A DNA stretch of 64,000 bases from Diphasiastrum complanatum (lineage: Eukaryota; Streptophyta; Lycopodiopsida; Lycopodiales; Lycopodiaceae). The notes beneath the pieces were generated by a model. It made no database searches, was not told the DNA's origin, and saw only the letters and a list, made by a program, of their open reading frames with translations. This document shows, piece after piece, positions 31,094 to 42,078 of the stretch. The DNA is taken from assembly GCA_029204225.1 (NCBI GenBank), contig CM055094.1:30933427-30997426 (forward strand), given 5' to 3'. Numbering within the stretch: the stretch's first letter is position 1; every line of letters starts with the position of its first letter. A program made the translations under genes and the position numbers.

Positions 31094-31460
31094 TCCTCCC
31101 CTCGTTTGAGAAAGCTGATGTCCTCATCAGGGCCAAACTAGAACCTAAGACTCATGGCACGGGCTTAATTCACCGGCCAGACTTTAGTCACATATACAAG
31201 GGCACGGGCTTGATTCACCGGCCAAAGGAAACCAACTGTAAAGCGGAGTAATGATATTGTGTTTTACACCCAGCACAGGAAAAGTGTGGATCTAGTTCAC
31301 TTACGTAAAACCTGTGTGAAGCTGCTGCACTTAGACATTAGACTGAAGCTCACTCCTCAATGAAAAATGCGGCTTACTTTATTAACATGAAAGAAAAAGG
31401 TACTTATGGCTCCCTTAAGCCTCAGATATGTCGTTTTCGTCGCACATCTGGATGAGTCCC

Positions 31461-32505
31461 CTAGGACTCTAGATATTTCGTTTGGTCGTCCAGGTTGAGC
31501 TCCTTGAGCTCTGCATCGGCACTTAGATTCACCTTTGATGTAGAAACTGCAGGCAATGTTGGCTCCATTTGACCTCGCGTCAGCTGGTTTGTCACTGTTG
31601 GATGTCCTTCGTTAAAGAAGTGAGCTTTCGCTTGGTCACACAAGGTGAGCTCCTTGAGCTCTGCATCGGCACTTGAATTCACCTTTGATGTAGAGACTAT
31701 AGGCAATGTTGGCTCCATTTGTTCCCGTGTCAGCTGGTCTGTCACTGTTGGTTGTCCTTCGTTAAATAGGTGAATGAGATTGGGAGGAATGGTTGGCTCA
31801 GGTTCATTTGTGTCGTTCTTTTCTAGTTGGTCCCCTGGCACAGCTCTGACGACACAAGGTCTCCTGCCATTATATAATAACACAAGGTTAACCCCTTTTG
31901 CCAAGAAGGCCACCACATGTTCGTTAAACCAGGTTAATCCCAAAATAGCGTCGAAGGCATCCATCTTCAAGATTGTGAACGTTAGTCGATTCTTCCAGGC
32001 TCCCAGAGAGATTGGTAAGTTGGTTGCCAATCTGCAAGTGGTCATTGTACCTTTCGCGGTCTCCACACAAATAGGAGTCACATTTTCTTCACATTGGATG
32101 TCCAATTCTCCTGTCAGTTTTTCTGACAAGTAGTTATGTGACGCCCCCAGGGCTACCATGAAGTAAATGATCCTGCCTTGAATACAGCCTTTCAGGTACA
32201 ATAACTTGGATCCTCTCGCAGGAGTCGCCATAAGATGTTCACAATACGCCGCAAGTGCCCATATCTGTTGCAAGGCATTCAGGTCAGACTCCGTCAAATC
32301 CGTTTCTGGGTCCTCTTCATCATCTTGTTCACCATCTTCTTGATCAAATGCCTCTCTCTCCATCTTATCCTTCAATGGCAGCCATGATTTGCTTATTCAA
32401 TGGTTTGGGGCATGACCTCCAAGAGTGACCTTGCTGATGACAGTTGAAGCAAAGCATGGAACTGCTCACTGTTGGTGAGCTGTTGCTGTGACTAGCTGAA
32501 GGTCC
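31461..32505 (-). CDS. Element K: zinc knuckle and retropepsin-like domain with duplicated tail
   Basis: Reading leftwards, CFNCHQQGHSWRSC (about 32453-32412) is a standard knuckle. After a stop, the frame 32375-31461 contains the gypsy protease fold: GRIIYFMVALGASHNYLSEKL, where the usual DSGASH is LGASH, so the catalytic Asp is replaced by Leu; then LGAWKNRLTFTILKMDAFDAILGLTWF. The C-terminal 100 residues are a tandem duplication: HLFNEGQPTVTDQL and HFFNEGHPTVTNQL are each followed by a similar KVN-SADAELKEL block. The protease should mature gag but looks inactive here. Confidence 0.75.
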
Positions 32506-32547
32506 AACATTGTTTCTTCTCTTGAACATGTTCCCTCCATTGTTGCC

Positions 32548-33670
32548 TTAGTTGCCAAACCCTGTTTTTGTTGGGAATTTGTTCACGCTACTCGAGGCTT
32601 GGTTGCCATTTGGAGCTGAGTCCCCTCTTGAAAAGAAGCTCGGACTCGGTCTAGATCCACTAAATACTCTTGTTGAGGTTGCGGGAACAGCTGGTGCCAA
32701 TGTGCTCTCATAATCACAAACCATTTCAGCCGCTCGAATAGTTGAATTGAAATCATGGGGCATGTAGCTGTCTATCGCACGCCGGGTCCAAGATTTGCAT
32801 TCCAGACAATAGGAAATGAGTCTTGTCCGCCTCGGACATATCTTCAATAACCCATACACTCTATCTGAATTTATTGAGGTACTCTCGCAATGACCCTTTC
32901 TGTTTGAGCCCCGATAATTCTATCCTCAATCTCATGTGTGAATCCTTCGGTATGAACTCCTCTCGTAACGCGGCTTTGAATGCGTCCCATGTTTGAAAAT
33001 TCATTCCTGCCATCCGGTACCAATTCGTAGTGTAGCTCTCAAAATATGCTAATGCCAAGTCAGTTCTTTCTTCCTCATGAGTGTTCATCAGACAGAAGTA
33101 ATGGTCCATGTGAAACAACCAATCTTCCACAACTCGAATGTCACGCTCTCCTTTGAAAGTAGGTGGTGCTTTCACTTTGGCAGTCTTCCTTGGGCCCTCC
33201 GTGTTTCGCGCTCGTGGTTCTCTTGGTATCTGTGGAGGAGGCGCCACTGCATTCCCCCTAGTTGCTTCCAACTCTTCAAACCTGGCTTCGAGCTGTGTTA
33301 GCCCGTCTCTCATTTCTCTAGCAAGGTTAAATTGAGTAAGATTCATGGCTCGCAAGGATGTTTGCCATTCTTTCCTTTCGGTTTCTCTATCCTTCTTCAC
33401 CTTGCTAAGCATAGCCGTCATTGCACTTGATAAGTATTGTCGCATCTTCACTTCAAAGAGGTCCTGTTGCGCCTCTGGCAAGGGTTCATCTCTTGGTGTA
33501 GGTTCAGAAGGGCCACCCATCTCTTCTTGGAGAGGCGCCACTGTGGAGTGCATACGCTCTTTCTTTCTCGACTTGGACCTGGTGCCATCTCGATGCATGC
33601 GAGAGCTGTACTCTCGAGCCAGCTCTTCTCCGTCCGTCAATGCTCGTAACTCTTCAAGATGGTCCTCCAT
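32548..33670 (-). pseudogene. Element K: gypsy gag
   Basis: Starts at ATG 33670 (MEDHLEELRALTDGEELARE). It has a helical N-terminal half with Arg/Lys/Glu-rich segments, then the retrotransposon-gag core: VKAPPTFKGERDIRVVEDWL, TDLALAYFESYTTNWY, TWDAFKAALREEFIP and KGSLREYLNKFR. A stop at about 32858 and a frameshift near 32760 break it before the conserved PHDFNSTIRAAEMV. The remainder, in a second frame, is Ser/Pro-rich and ends at 32548. Gag would form the particle that packages element RNA. Confidence 0.85.
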
Positions 33671-34475
33671 TATAGTCAGAGGTGTACTTCCAACAGATTA
33701 TCGCCTCAATCCTTTTTATATTTGAAGCTCTCCCTTCTGTCGGTCGGGCCCCACAGCTCTCTTTTCTTCTTTATTAAATCAGCTTCAATGAAAATATCCC
33801 TTCCTCAACTTAGCACGCCCACATCACCTGAGAGCCAAGTAGGAACCAGGTCATTTGTGTCCAAGCAAGCACACAACAAATGGAACATACCAACCAAAGC
33901 AAACACAGAGGATCCCTCTCAAGCCACAAACCCCCCTGAGACCAGACGTAGGACCTTTGCCTAGCCGTGCCCACACAAATCTATCACAGAATTAGCCCAC
34001 GGGGAAACATCCATCCAACCATCCGTGCTTTCACCATTAAGCAGCACATTGCCTCAGTCACGCCCCACCACTTTTTGGTCGATAGCCCTTATAGCTAAAC
34101 GATCGGCAGCTATCCCGCACCGGTAGCTAACCACCCGTGCTTTACATCCGAATTCGAGCAGCATCTCTGTATCAATGGTTAATCCGTACAGTTCGAATAT
34201 GTCGCCCCGCACCCCACAAGGTACAGACCGTGCTTTCACCTACCTAGGCAGCACTTTGCCTCATCCGTCCTACGTGCAGACAGCACCAGGCCCGAACTGC
34301 GAGAACTGACCGTGACTCATCAAGTCCCCCGTTCTACCGACCACCCCGACCATGGACGCACCCGTGCTTACACTGTGGGCAGCACCTTGCGCAACGGTTG
34401 TCCTGACAAATCCCAAAACGTGGCCATCCCTGTGAGACTTGCGTAGCTGACCGGCTAGTCGGCTCTGATACCACA

Positions 34476-35394
34476 TGTTGCGCCGGCGCCTCAAAGGGCA
34501 CTGGGACTTGAGCGATTTCTCCAACACGCGCTTAAGTCTAACATTCATCCATCATGCACTTACGTAAAAGCCAACTCAGAAACATAACAAGCTTAACCAT
34601 TCAGACTTAAGAAAACTGGAATCCCAACCAACCCGAAAGCCAACTCATAATCCGTCCCCAAAAGGTAACCAAAGGCAAAGACAAGCCACACATGAAACCC
34701 AAGGCATAGTAGTCGCCAAACTGACCAATTGGCATAGTGGCGAGCCCCATGTCGATGACAGGGACCCTTAGGCGCCAGCGACGCAAAAAGGTTGTAGTAA
34801 GGGTCCTTCCACTTGGACCAGTCCCGGAGGCGAATCCGAAATGGTAATCATCCCCAAGGATCAACTTTATTAGATTTGGAAGAGGTTATATTCATACATA
34901 GACTGACCGGTCTCGGGGCCACCAACACGTGCTGGGCATTGTGCCTGGCTCGTGCTGGTAGAGGGAGCTGAGACCTGGCGACTGGATTCCTGGCGCTGGT
35001 TGAGCTGCCCAAGTTTCTGTCTGCCGGACCCCCCCATAGTTCTACTGTGATTCGGCGCACCCCCTCTGGTTTGAAACATAGTGCTTTATGGTAAAGCACG
35101 CTTTTTAGGACTTAGTTTTTATTTTGCTGATTAAGCCTGGCAAGCATGGCAGAATCAGTCTGGCTCCCGGACATGGGTCCTGGGAGCCGTCCCGGCGGCC
35201 GAATCAACTTGCTTTCCTGACTAGGCCATGACTCAAGCTCCAGAGCTAGCTCATGACTTTGTGACTACTTGATTGGCTCACCACAGGTCGGAGGCTCAGT
35301 CCTTGACGTTCTAACTTGCTCTGGGACCTTAGAGAGTGTCACCCCTTTGAGTCTTACAGGGCACGCTGGGTGCACCCGAGTCAGCTTTACAACA
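34476..35394 (-). repeat. 5' LTR of gypsy element K
   Basis: 919 bp, TGTTGCGCCGGCGCC to CTTTACAACA on the plus strand. The primer site is two bases inside, on the left. A 33671-34460 leader without conserved ORFs separates it from gag. Confidence 0.9.
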
Positions 35395-35886
35395 CATATA
35401 TATACACTATTCTAAATGCCCGTGGTTGACGATTTGGACAGACCAATATTTGGTTGCCGCCAATATTGTGTGTGGCGGCCGATTTAGATGGGCAACGGAT
35501 GATTTGGGTGGTGGCCAATGGTTGGGTGGCGTTTTGGAGAAGGAGTGTTTTGGGTGGTAATTATTCAGTTGGAGCTTGATGATTTGGGTGGAGGCCAATG
35601 GTTGTGACAGGCAATATTTGCTAGAACATAAAATTAAGTAATGATCAACTTTGTATGAGGCACAATATGGACAATACGAAGTATCCTCCTAGTATCATAC
35701 CAACGATACCCGAAAATGTGTCGGAATCAAGGTGCACACTCGGATTACAAGATTATATGTTTGGACGGGCAAAGCGGCAGGGTGGGGTGCTAAGTTTTTT
35801 TGAAGAAACAAAGGGGGGAAGGGGGGGGGGGCGGTGGTTTACGTCGACATAATTCAGGAATGGAACCGACATCTTTCAGTAAGAAT
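35395..35886. other. Spacer with short repeats and a G-rich run
   Basis: No gene is seen. GATTTGGGTGG-(T/A)-GGCCAATGGTTG occurs twice (about 35499 and 35580). A strongly G-rich stretch follows: GGGTGGGG near 35780, then six G at 35813-35818, two A and eleven G at 35821-35831. The right end is the point where the 5' LTR of copia C is truncated. Confidence 0.6.
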
Positions 35887-36438
35887 GACATGCAAGGCAT
35901 GCACAAAGTGTAATGGACACATGCATGATGATTTGGACATTTCTAGTTAGAACTAATACACTTGTAGAAAGTTAGTAGAATTTCATGCATGACAAGTGAC
36001 AAATGTCACATGGACTCTAGATGTCACTTTAGATGTCATTTTGGAATGGATGGATGTGGTTCTACCTCGAGCTACCTCAATCTCCATAAATATGTGTAGC
36101 TCTCCACACAATCAATGATGAAGAACCAAAGTTTTGTAGCTATCTCATGCCATATTGGAGCTAAACAAATATTGCTTGTTAACTCTCTAGCTTTCTCTCT
36201 CTAACTCGTGTTGAGGCTAATGCCCATACACTGAAATCTTGTATTTTTATTCATTCTTTGATTCATTGCTATTATATTCTGTTGATTAGCATGCTAGAGT
36301 GTGAATTAGCCATTTCTTCTGAACTAGATCTTGTTGATCAATCTAGAATCAGGTTATAGTGCCGAGTCACAAAGCTTAATCAAGATCAATCACTCTTGTG
36401 GACATTCTCCACACGTGTGAATTCTGGAAATTTTGTCA
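35887..36438 (+). repeat. 5' LTR of element C, 5'-truncated
   Basis: 552 bp that match 46259-46809 closely, beginning GACATGCAAGGCATGC and ending AATTTTGTCA directly before the primer site. The homology starts abruptly at 35887, with unrelated sequence to the left. Confidence 0.9.
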
Positions 36439-37206
36439 TGGTATCAGAGCCTCATTAAGCTTTGCATGCTAACAACTCTGATTGTAGAAGAAACTGAGAG
36501 CTAAATCAAGCAAAAAGCAGTTTTGCACTTTTTTTCACCCTTCTCTGAAGTGTATTTGAATCAAATCGGACTTGAACTGAATTTTCAGACCTGAATTGAG
36601 GTTGTACGAAATTCTGGAATTCCGCACGTGTGAAAATCAGAGATTTTCAGTCCCTTTGTTCTCCTTACTTATAGATCCAAAGATAGCAGTATTATAGCTT
36701 GATCGAAAGCATTTGATCTGTACTTTCATAGAGATTGAAACCAAATCAATCTGATGTTTCTAGCAAGAGTTATAAGCTCTTAAAGAGGATATGGATAGGT
36801 CCAAAATCCGAGTGACAACATTTTGATTTGATTCAATTATTCTTTATTCTGAATCCATTGTTTTGAACATCCAACACAAGAAACTATAGATCAAGACTGT
36901 GTTTGTAGTATTTGAACACCCTTTGAGCCTTCTGAATGTCAATAGTGTTTTCTTTTGAAGCATTTCACACGTGCCAAAAGTAGGATTCAAACCAGCCAAA
37001 GTGTCTCAAACCACTTTTTGTGTCTGATCTAGATAACTTGTATTGTGGAATATTTGAGATTCATCTCAAATATAGTTGCAAGTGTTTCACATAGGAAGGT
37101 AGTTCAACCTTAAAAATACCTATAGTGAAAGAGAGCAGCAACTCTAAGTCTGATAGGAACAAGCTCAAACATATCTCAATCCAATAACTAAGAAGTCTTC
37201 ATTGTA

Positions 37207-37833
37207 ATGGCATCTCAGGGAGGATATCTTCTAGAAGCCAGTGAAAGACTAAACACTTCTAATTACCCTTTAAGAATGGAGTCTGTTTTGATACTCCAGG
37301 ATGTTATGGATATTGTGCTTGGTGTTGAGGAGGAGCCTCAAGCACATGTTGAAATTCCTTAATATAAGAAGAGAGCTAGAATGGCTCTACATTTCATTAA
37401 GATGAATGTATCTAATGAAATTTTGAGAGAGATAGGATCTTGCACGACAGCCAAAGAAGCTTGGGATGCACTAAAGACCATCTATGAAGCAAAGAATACT
37501 TCTAGAATACTCACTCTTAGGAATCAGATTTTCCAAAGTTTCCAAAGAAGTGAAGAGAGTGCATCTAACTATGTTCTAAGAGTTAAGGATTTACATAGAG
37601 AGCTTTCCTGTGTTGTTACCATTAACCAAGTTGAGCTAGTTCAAGTCATACTGAATGGCTTGAGAGATGACTATGATAATCTAGAAACTCTCCAAGGAAT
37701 TCTTATTTTTGAAGAATCTAGACAAAGCTATAAACTCTCCAGGATGAACAAACTTGAACATGGTGGAAGTGACAAAGCCCTCTTTGTCAAAGGCAAGCAG
37801 AAAGGAAGGAGTAAAAACCAATTCTCTCAATGA
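37207..37833 (+). pseudogene. Element C gag
   Basis: Starts at ATG 37207 (MASQGGYLLEASERLNTSNY). The conserved gag core follows a stop near 37362: HFIKMNVSNEILREIGSCTT, AKEAWDALKTIYEAKNTSR, SASNYVLRVKDLHREL and VELVQVILNGL. It ends KGRSKNQFSQ at 37833. The zinc knuckle expected here, present in relative J, is deleted; the next recognisable coding is the acidic linker before the protease. RNA packaging by this protein would be impaired. Confidence 0.85.
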
Positions 37834-40458
37834 AGAAGATTCTGTTGCAAGTGATGGAGAAGGATCACTTATGGTGGCCAGTTTTTCTTCATCACCTTCC
37901 AAGAAAGAATGAGCTTGGTACATAGACAGTGGAGCCTCTTTACATATGTGCTGTTCAAAGGAGTCATTTGACTCAATCTTACCTTTCAAAGGACTCAAGA
38001 TATCTATTTACACAGCTAATGATCATGAGTGCCCAATAGAAGGAATTGGCAACATTCCATTGAAACTTGCTTCTTCAAAAGTTCTTGCACTTTCAAATGT
38101 TCTTTTCATTCCAAAACTTACAAAGAACTTAATTAGTGTGGGAAAGTTGCTTGATAATGGTTGTGAGGTAAAGTTCAACTCCAATACTTGTTTTATCAAG
38201 AGAAAAGATGAGATCCTTGCTGATGGAACTAGATGTGGTGAAATTTTTAAGTTGAATTCTTATGAGAATGCAAACCTTTGTGAAGTTGCTTTGTTATCTA
38301 AGGAGGAGCTGTGGCATAGAAGATTGGGACATCCTAACTTAATATCTATGTCTTCTATGGTTAAGAAGGAGAAGTCTATTGGTCTTCCAAAGTCTCTTTC
38401 TAAAGATTTCAAGCCTTGTGAGGCTTGTGCCATTGCAAAGTCACACAGAAAGCCATATCAAAAGTCTTTTATAAAGACTACTTATCCATTGGAACTCATA
38501 CATTCAGCTGTACATTTTCTCTCTTCTAAAAGTATTGGTGGTGCAACATGTTTTGTCACCTTTATTGATGACTTTACTAGATGCACTTGGTTGTATCTAC
38601 TTTATTCAAAGGCTATGGTTTTTTATCACTTCCTTATCTTCAAAGCTTATGTAGAAAAACAGTTTTCTTGCAAAGTTAAAGCTTTAAGATGTGATGGAGG
38701 AGGTGAATATATCTCCAACAAGTTTCATAATTATTGTGAAAGTGAAGGAATAAAGAGAGAATTTTCTTGTGCCTATTCTCCATTCCAAAATGGAGTAGCT
38801 GAGAGGAAAAACAGATCTTTATGTGAATGTGCTAAAGCAATTCGAGTAGCAGCTTCTTTGCCTATTGAATATTGGAGTGAAGCTATAAATTGTGCAAACT
38901 ATTTGTGCAATAGATTACCTCGCAATGCTCTTGTTGGAAAAACACCTTTTGAAGTCTTGTTTTAGAAGAAACCTAAGGTAGATCACCTTAGAGTTTTTGG
39001 TTGTACTTGCTTTGTTAATATGCCCTTGGAAACAAGGAAAAGAGATGATCCTAATTCTGTTAAAGGGATCATGGTTGGATATGCATCCAACAAGAAAGCT
39101 TATAGAATCTATATTCCCTCTACCTCAACTACAATTGAGAGTAAAGATGTTATATTCCATGAAGATCAAAAATACATTCTTGAGAAGGTCGAGTTCAAAT
39201 ATTCTCACAAAGATAGTCCAATCATCACCCTTGAAGACCATCATGGAGAGATGGGGCCGATATTTGAGGAGGAGTCACCTCAAATTTTTTCACCAAGGAG
39301 ATGTCAAAGAGAAAGATCCGATCCTAGAAGGCTTACCTATGAAGATAGAGGAAAGCAAGTGGAAATCAACTCCACTAATTGTGCCTATTTTATTTCTCAT
39401 GAGGAGCCGAAGGATGTATATGATGCTATCAACTCAAAGGAATGGTACCTTGCCATGAAGGAGGAATATGATGCTTTGATGGCCAATAATATCTCAACAA
39501 GATCTTTCTACTGCATTTCTAAATGGCTATCTAGAAGAAGAGATCTATATGGATCAACTTCTTGGGTTCATCCATGATGAAGGAAAAGTTTGATTGCTCT
39601 TCAAAAGTTTATATGGATTAAAACAAGCTCCAAGGTCATGGTATTCTCGACTTAACACCTTTCTTGAGTCACTAGGATCTAATCTTAGTAACTATGATCC
39701 TTCCTTATATGTCAAGTTTTTTGATAAAGATATTGTCATCCTTCTTATTTATGTTGATGATATCATTCTGACAGGAAGTTTTATCAAGTTAGTTGAGGAA
39801 ACCAAGATTGCACTTGGAAAAGAGTTCAAGATGCAAGATCTTGAAAAAATTCACTATATTCTAGGATTAGAGATTGACTTTCTTAAAGATAAAGCTTTTG
39901 TATGTCAATCTATGTATGCTCTTTCAATGTTAAAAAAGTTCAATATGTTGAATTGTAAGAGTATAGAAATACCTATGGAGCAAAATGTAAAGGACTCTAA
40001 CAAAGGTGATGAAAGATCCTTTGAGGGCATCACACTTTTTAGAAGTCTTATAAACTCCTTAATTTGGCTCACAATAACTAGACCTGACATAAGCTTTAGT
40101 GTTCATAAGTTGAGCCAGGCTATGCAAAATCCTTCAGTTTATCATTGGAAAATGGCCAAGAGAGTGCTTAGATATATATCTTCAGCTTTTGATTTTGGTT
40201 TATTGTATAGAAGTGAAGATCTTTCTATTATTGGTTATTTTGACTCGGATTTTGCAAGTGATAGAGCAGATCAAAAATCTACAAGTGCTTATGTCATATA
40301 TCTTGGAGGAAACTTGATTTCTTGGCTTTCCAAAAAGCAAGATACTGTATCACTCTCATCATGTGAAGTTGAGTACAAGGCGCTCACTACAACAACAAAG
40401 GAAGTGCTTTGGATCAAGAGGTTACTAATGGAGCTAAAGATAATATGGAAGAAGATAT
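37834..40458 (+). pseudogene. Element C pol: protease, integrase, RT and most of RNase H
   Basis: Protease YIDSGASLHMC (about 37918-37950) follows a stop. The long frame 37946-38965 gives LWHRRLGHPN, the zinc residues of CEACAIAKSH, FVTFIDDFTR, RCDGGGEY and FQNGVAERKNR. At the first catalytic position the integrase reads LIHSAVHF, so the Asp of the usual HSD/HTD is Ala. After a stop the linker runs to 39485 (YDALMANN). About 100 RT codons are then deleted and reading resumes in another frame at STAFLNGYLEEEIYM. RT continues 39594-40458 with LKQAPRSWYSRL, active site YVDD, FDSDFASDRADQKS and LSSCEVEYKALTTTTKEV, and is cut by element B at 40458. Confidence 0.88.
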
Positions 40459-41112
40459 TGTGAAGGATTTCAGATCATTCAAGATCCAATCCATGTCCCA
40501 AATCTTTGGTTACAATAAGGAGCAAACCAACAATCCTGCCAATGTAGAAAAATTAGCATCTACATACAAAATGAGATGCAAACCCTCAGAGATACTGATC
40601 AAACATGAACCAAAATATAAAATATGTTTGTTTTCCATACAATTAAAGTACCCTACTATATTTCACATGTGTGGAACCGAAAATAGCAATAAATGATCAT
40701 TCTACACATAGAATTGCAAGATAACACCAAGATAGTGCACCAATGAGTAGTAGAACCCAAAGAGGACCATGTATAATGATTAAATGAGAGATAGAAGAGA
40801 GAACATGTGTCTCTCCACGAGTTACATCCTTTTATAGAGTTTTCAAACCCTATTTTGCCACTTGGCTTTCCCTTCAAAATGTAAACCCTACTATTTTTGG
40901 GTCTAGATTCAATGTACCCAAAGTTCAAATTTGAATCTCTCTCAAACTCGACTACCAACTTCCCCACACTTTCAGAAAGTGTTTATTGAATGTATTTTAA
41001 ACTAATATAACTTCAAAAAGTTTATCTCTAAGTCTAAAATGAGTTTTGGCTTCTTATTGACAATTTACCAAAATATGACTAAACTAGACTAAACTAGTTG
41101 AAATCTCTCACA
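40459..41112 (-). repeat. 3' LTR of element B
   Basis: 654 bp, TGTGAAGG to CTCTCACA on the plus strand. It differs from the 45088-45741 copy at scattered positions, roughly 5 percent by eye in the first 170 bp. It is about 80 percent similar to the LTR of element A. Confidence 0.92.
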
Positions 41113-41271
41113 CTCCCTCTTCAACTAGTTTTGGCATAGTTTTGACAATAGAACTTTGATCCAACTTTAGAATGATCTCCATCCTAAGTATAGATCTCCT
41201 TTCTAAGGTTCTAAAGTATCTTTCATAATTGATATAGAGAATAGTGTCCAAATTGGATGCTTCACTATCTC

Positions 41272-42015
41272 TTACATCAATTTCACACATCGAGATATAA
41301 CTAAAACATGAAAAACCAAATAGAATGTGAATGAAATGATCCCTCCATGTTTGAAAATTTGAACTCTCTGGAAAATTACAGCAACCAAACAATAAATGTG
41401 AGTGATGACCATTTGCTTGCTTGTCTCCTCCAACTTTGTCCTTTCTTGATATGTCTCCACCATAAAACTCCATGAATGAGCCTCCATCTCCATCTTGCCA
41501 AACCTTGATGACTTGGCCATGAATGAGTTACATAATGAACCTCCAATAGCTTCATTTCCATCAGCAAAACCAGCCAAGAATGCTAGTACAACTCCAACAA
41601 TAAGATATTGCAAGACAATGTAGCTAGTTTGTCCATATCTTGACAATTTGCACACATCCACATGAAATAGCTCAAACATGAGATAGAACAAGTAAAGTAA
41701 ACTTGAACAACACTTCTTTGCTAATCCTTTGACTTTACTTGAGGCTTCAAGAAGCTGCAAAAACAGATCCATAACATATTTGCCAAAAAACCTCCCTTTG
41801 ATGCTCTTGACTAGCTCCAAATTGTCACCTTTTCTTTTGTGTTGTTGAAGCCCTTTGAGACCAACTCCTTGATCTTCCTCTTGACCATCAAATTCATTGA
41901 ACAAACTTTGTTTTCCAGATCCATTACTTGCTTTTCCAGTATGAAAACCGTGAGAACCAATATCCACTTGGATAGCTCCAGAACATGTGAGTAAAGCAAA
42001 ATGAGTCGCTTCCAC
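41272..42015 (-). CDS. Element B cargo ORF 2: unknown protein with hydrophobic segments
   Basis: This 247-codon frame ends 160 bp before the 3' LTR. I do not recognise it. It begins MEATHFALLTCSGAIQVDIG, has a polar Gln/Asp/Lys-rich stretch (EEDQGVGLKG), and then hydrophobic segments: SSLLYLFYLMFELFHV, YIVLQYLIVGVVLAFLAGFA and, near the end, ISFTFYLVFHVLVISR. These could span a membrane. Upstream in the same frame the coding may continue past the Met to the stop closing ORF 1. Its position between protease and 3' LTR recalls the extra or envelope-like ORFs of some plant retroelements, but no sequence match supports that. A captured host-gene fragment is equally possible. Confidence 0.4.
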   Translation of the reverse strand: MEATHFALLTCSGAIQVDIGSHGFHTGKASNGSGKQSLFNEFDGQEEDQGVGLKGLQQHKRKGDNLELVKSIKGRFFGKYVMDLFLQLLEASSKVKGLAKKCCSSLLYLFYLMFELFHVDVCKLSRYGQTSYIVLQYLIVGVVLAFLAGFADGNEAIGGSLCNSFMAKSSRFGKMEMEAHSWSFMVETYQERTKLEETSKQMVITHIYCLVAVIFQRVQIFKHGGIISFTFYLVFHVLVISRCVKLM

Positions 42016-42078
42016 TTGCTTACCTTTCTCTTGATCGTCAAAGATATCAAATATATGAATATTTTCATACCTGAACCT

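Larger units (their letters stand above)
30174..35394 (-). mobile_element. Gypsy-type retrotransposon K carrying only gag and protease
   Basis: Complete 5.2-kb element bounded by LTRs 30174-31093 and 34476-35394 and flanked by the 5-bp target duplication CATAT (30169-30173 and 35395-35399). The primer site TGGTATCAGAGCC is at 34461-34473, beside the right-hand 5' LTR. A polypurine tract GAGGGGAGGA adjoins the left-hand 3' LTR. The internal 3.4 kb codes for gag, a zinc knuckle and a protease-like domain, with no RT, RNase H or integrase. That is the layout described for non-autonomous gag-only (TR-GAG-like) plant elements, which would need enzymes from a partner. Confidence 0.85.

Noticed and set aside
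31774-32133. Plus-strand 119-codon ORF in element K
   Set aside because: Antisense of the protease-like region, which has clear family motifs on the minus strand.
32405-33670. Element K as a full gypsy retrotransposon
   Set aside because: No YxDD, RNase H or integrase HHCC/DDE motif is present between the protease and the 3' LTR on either strand.
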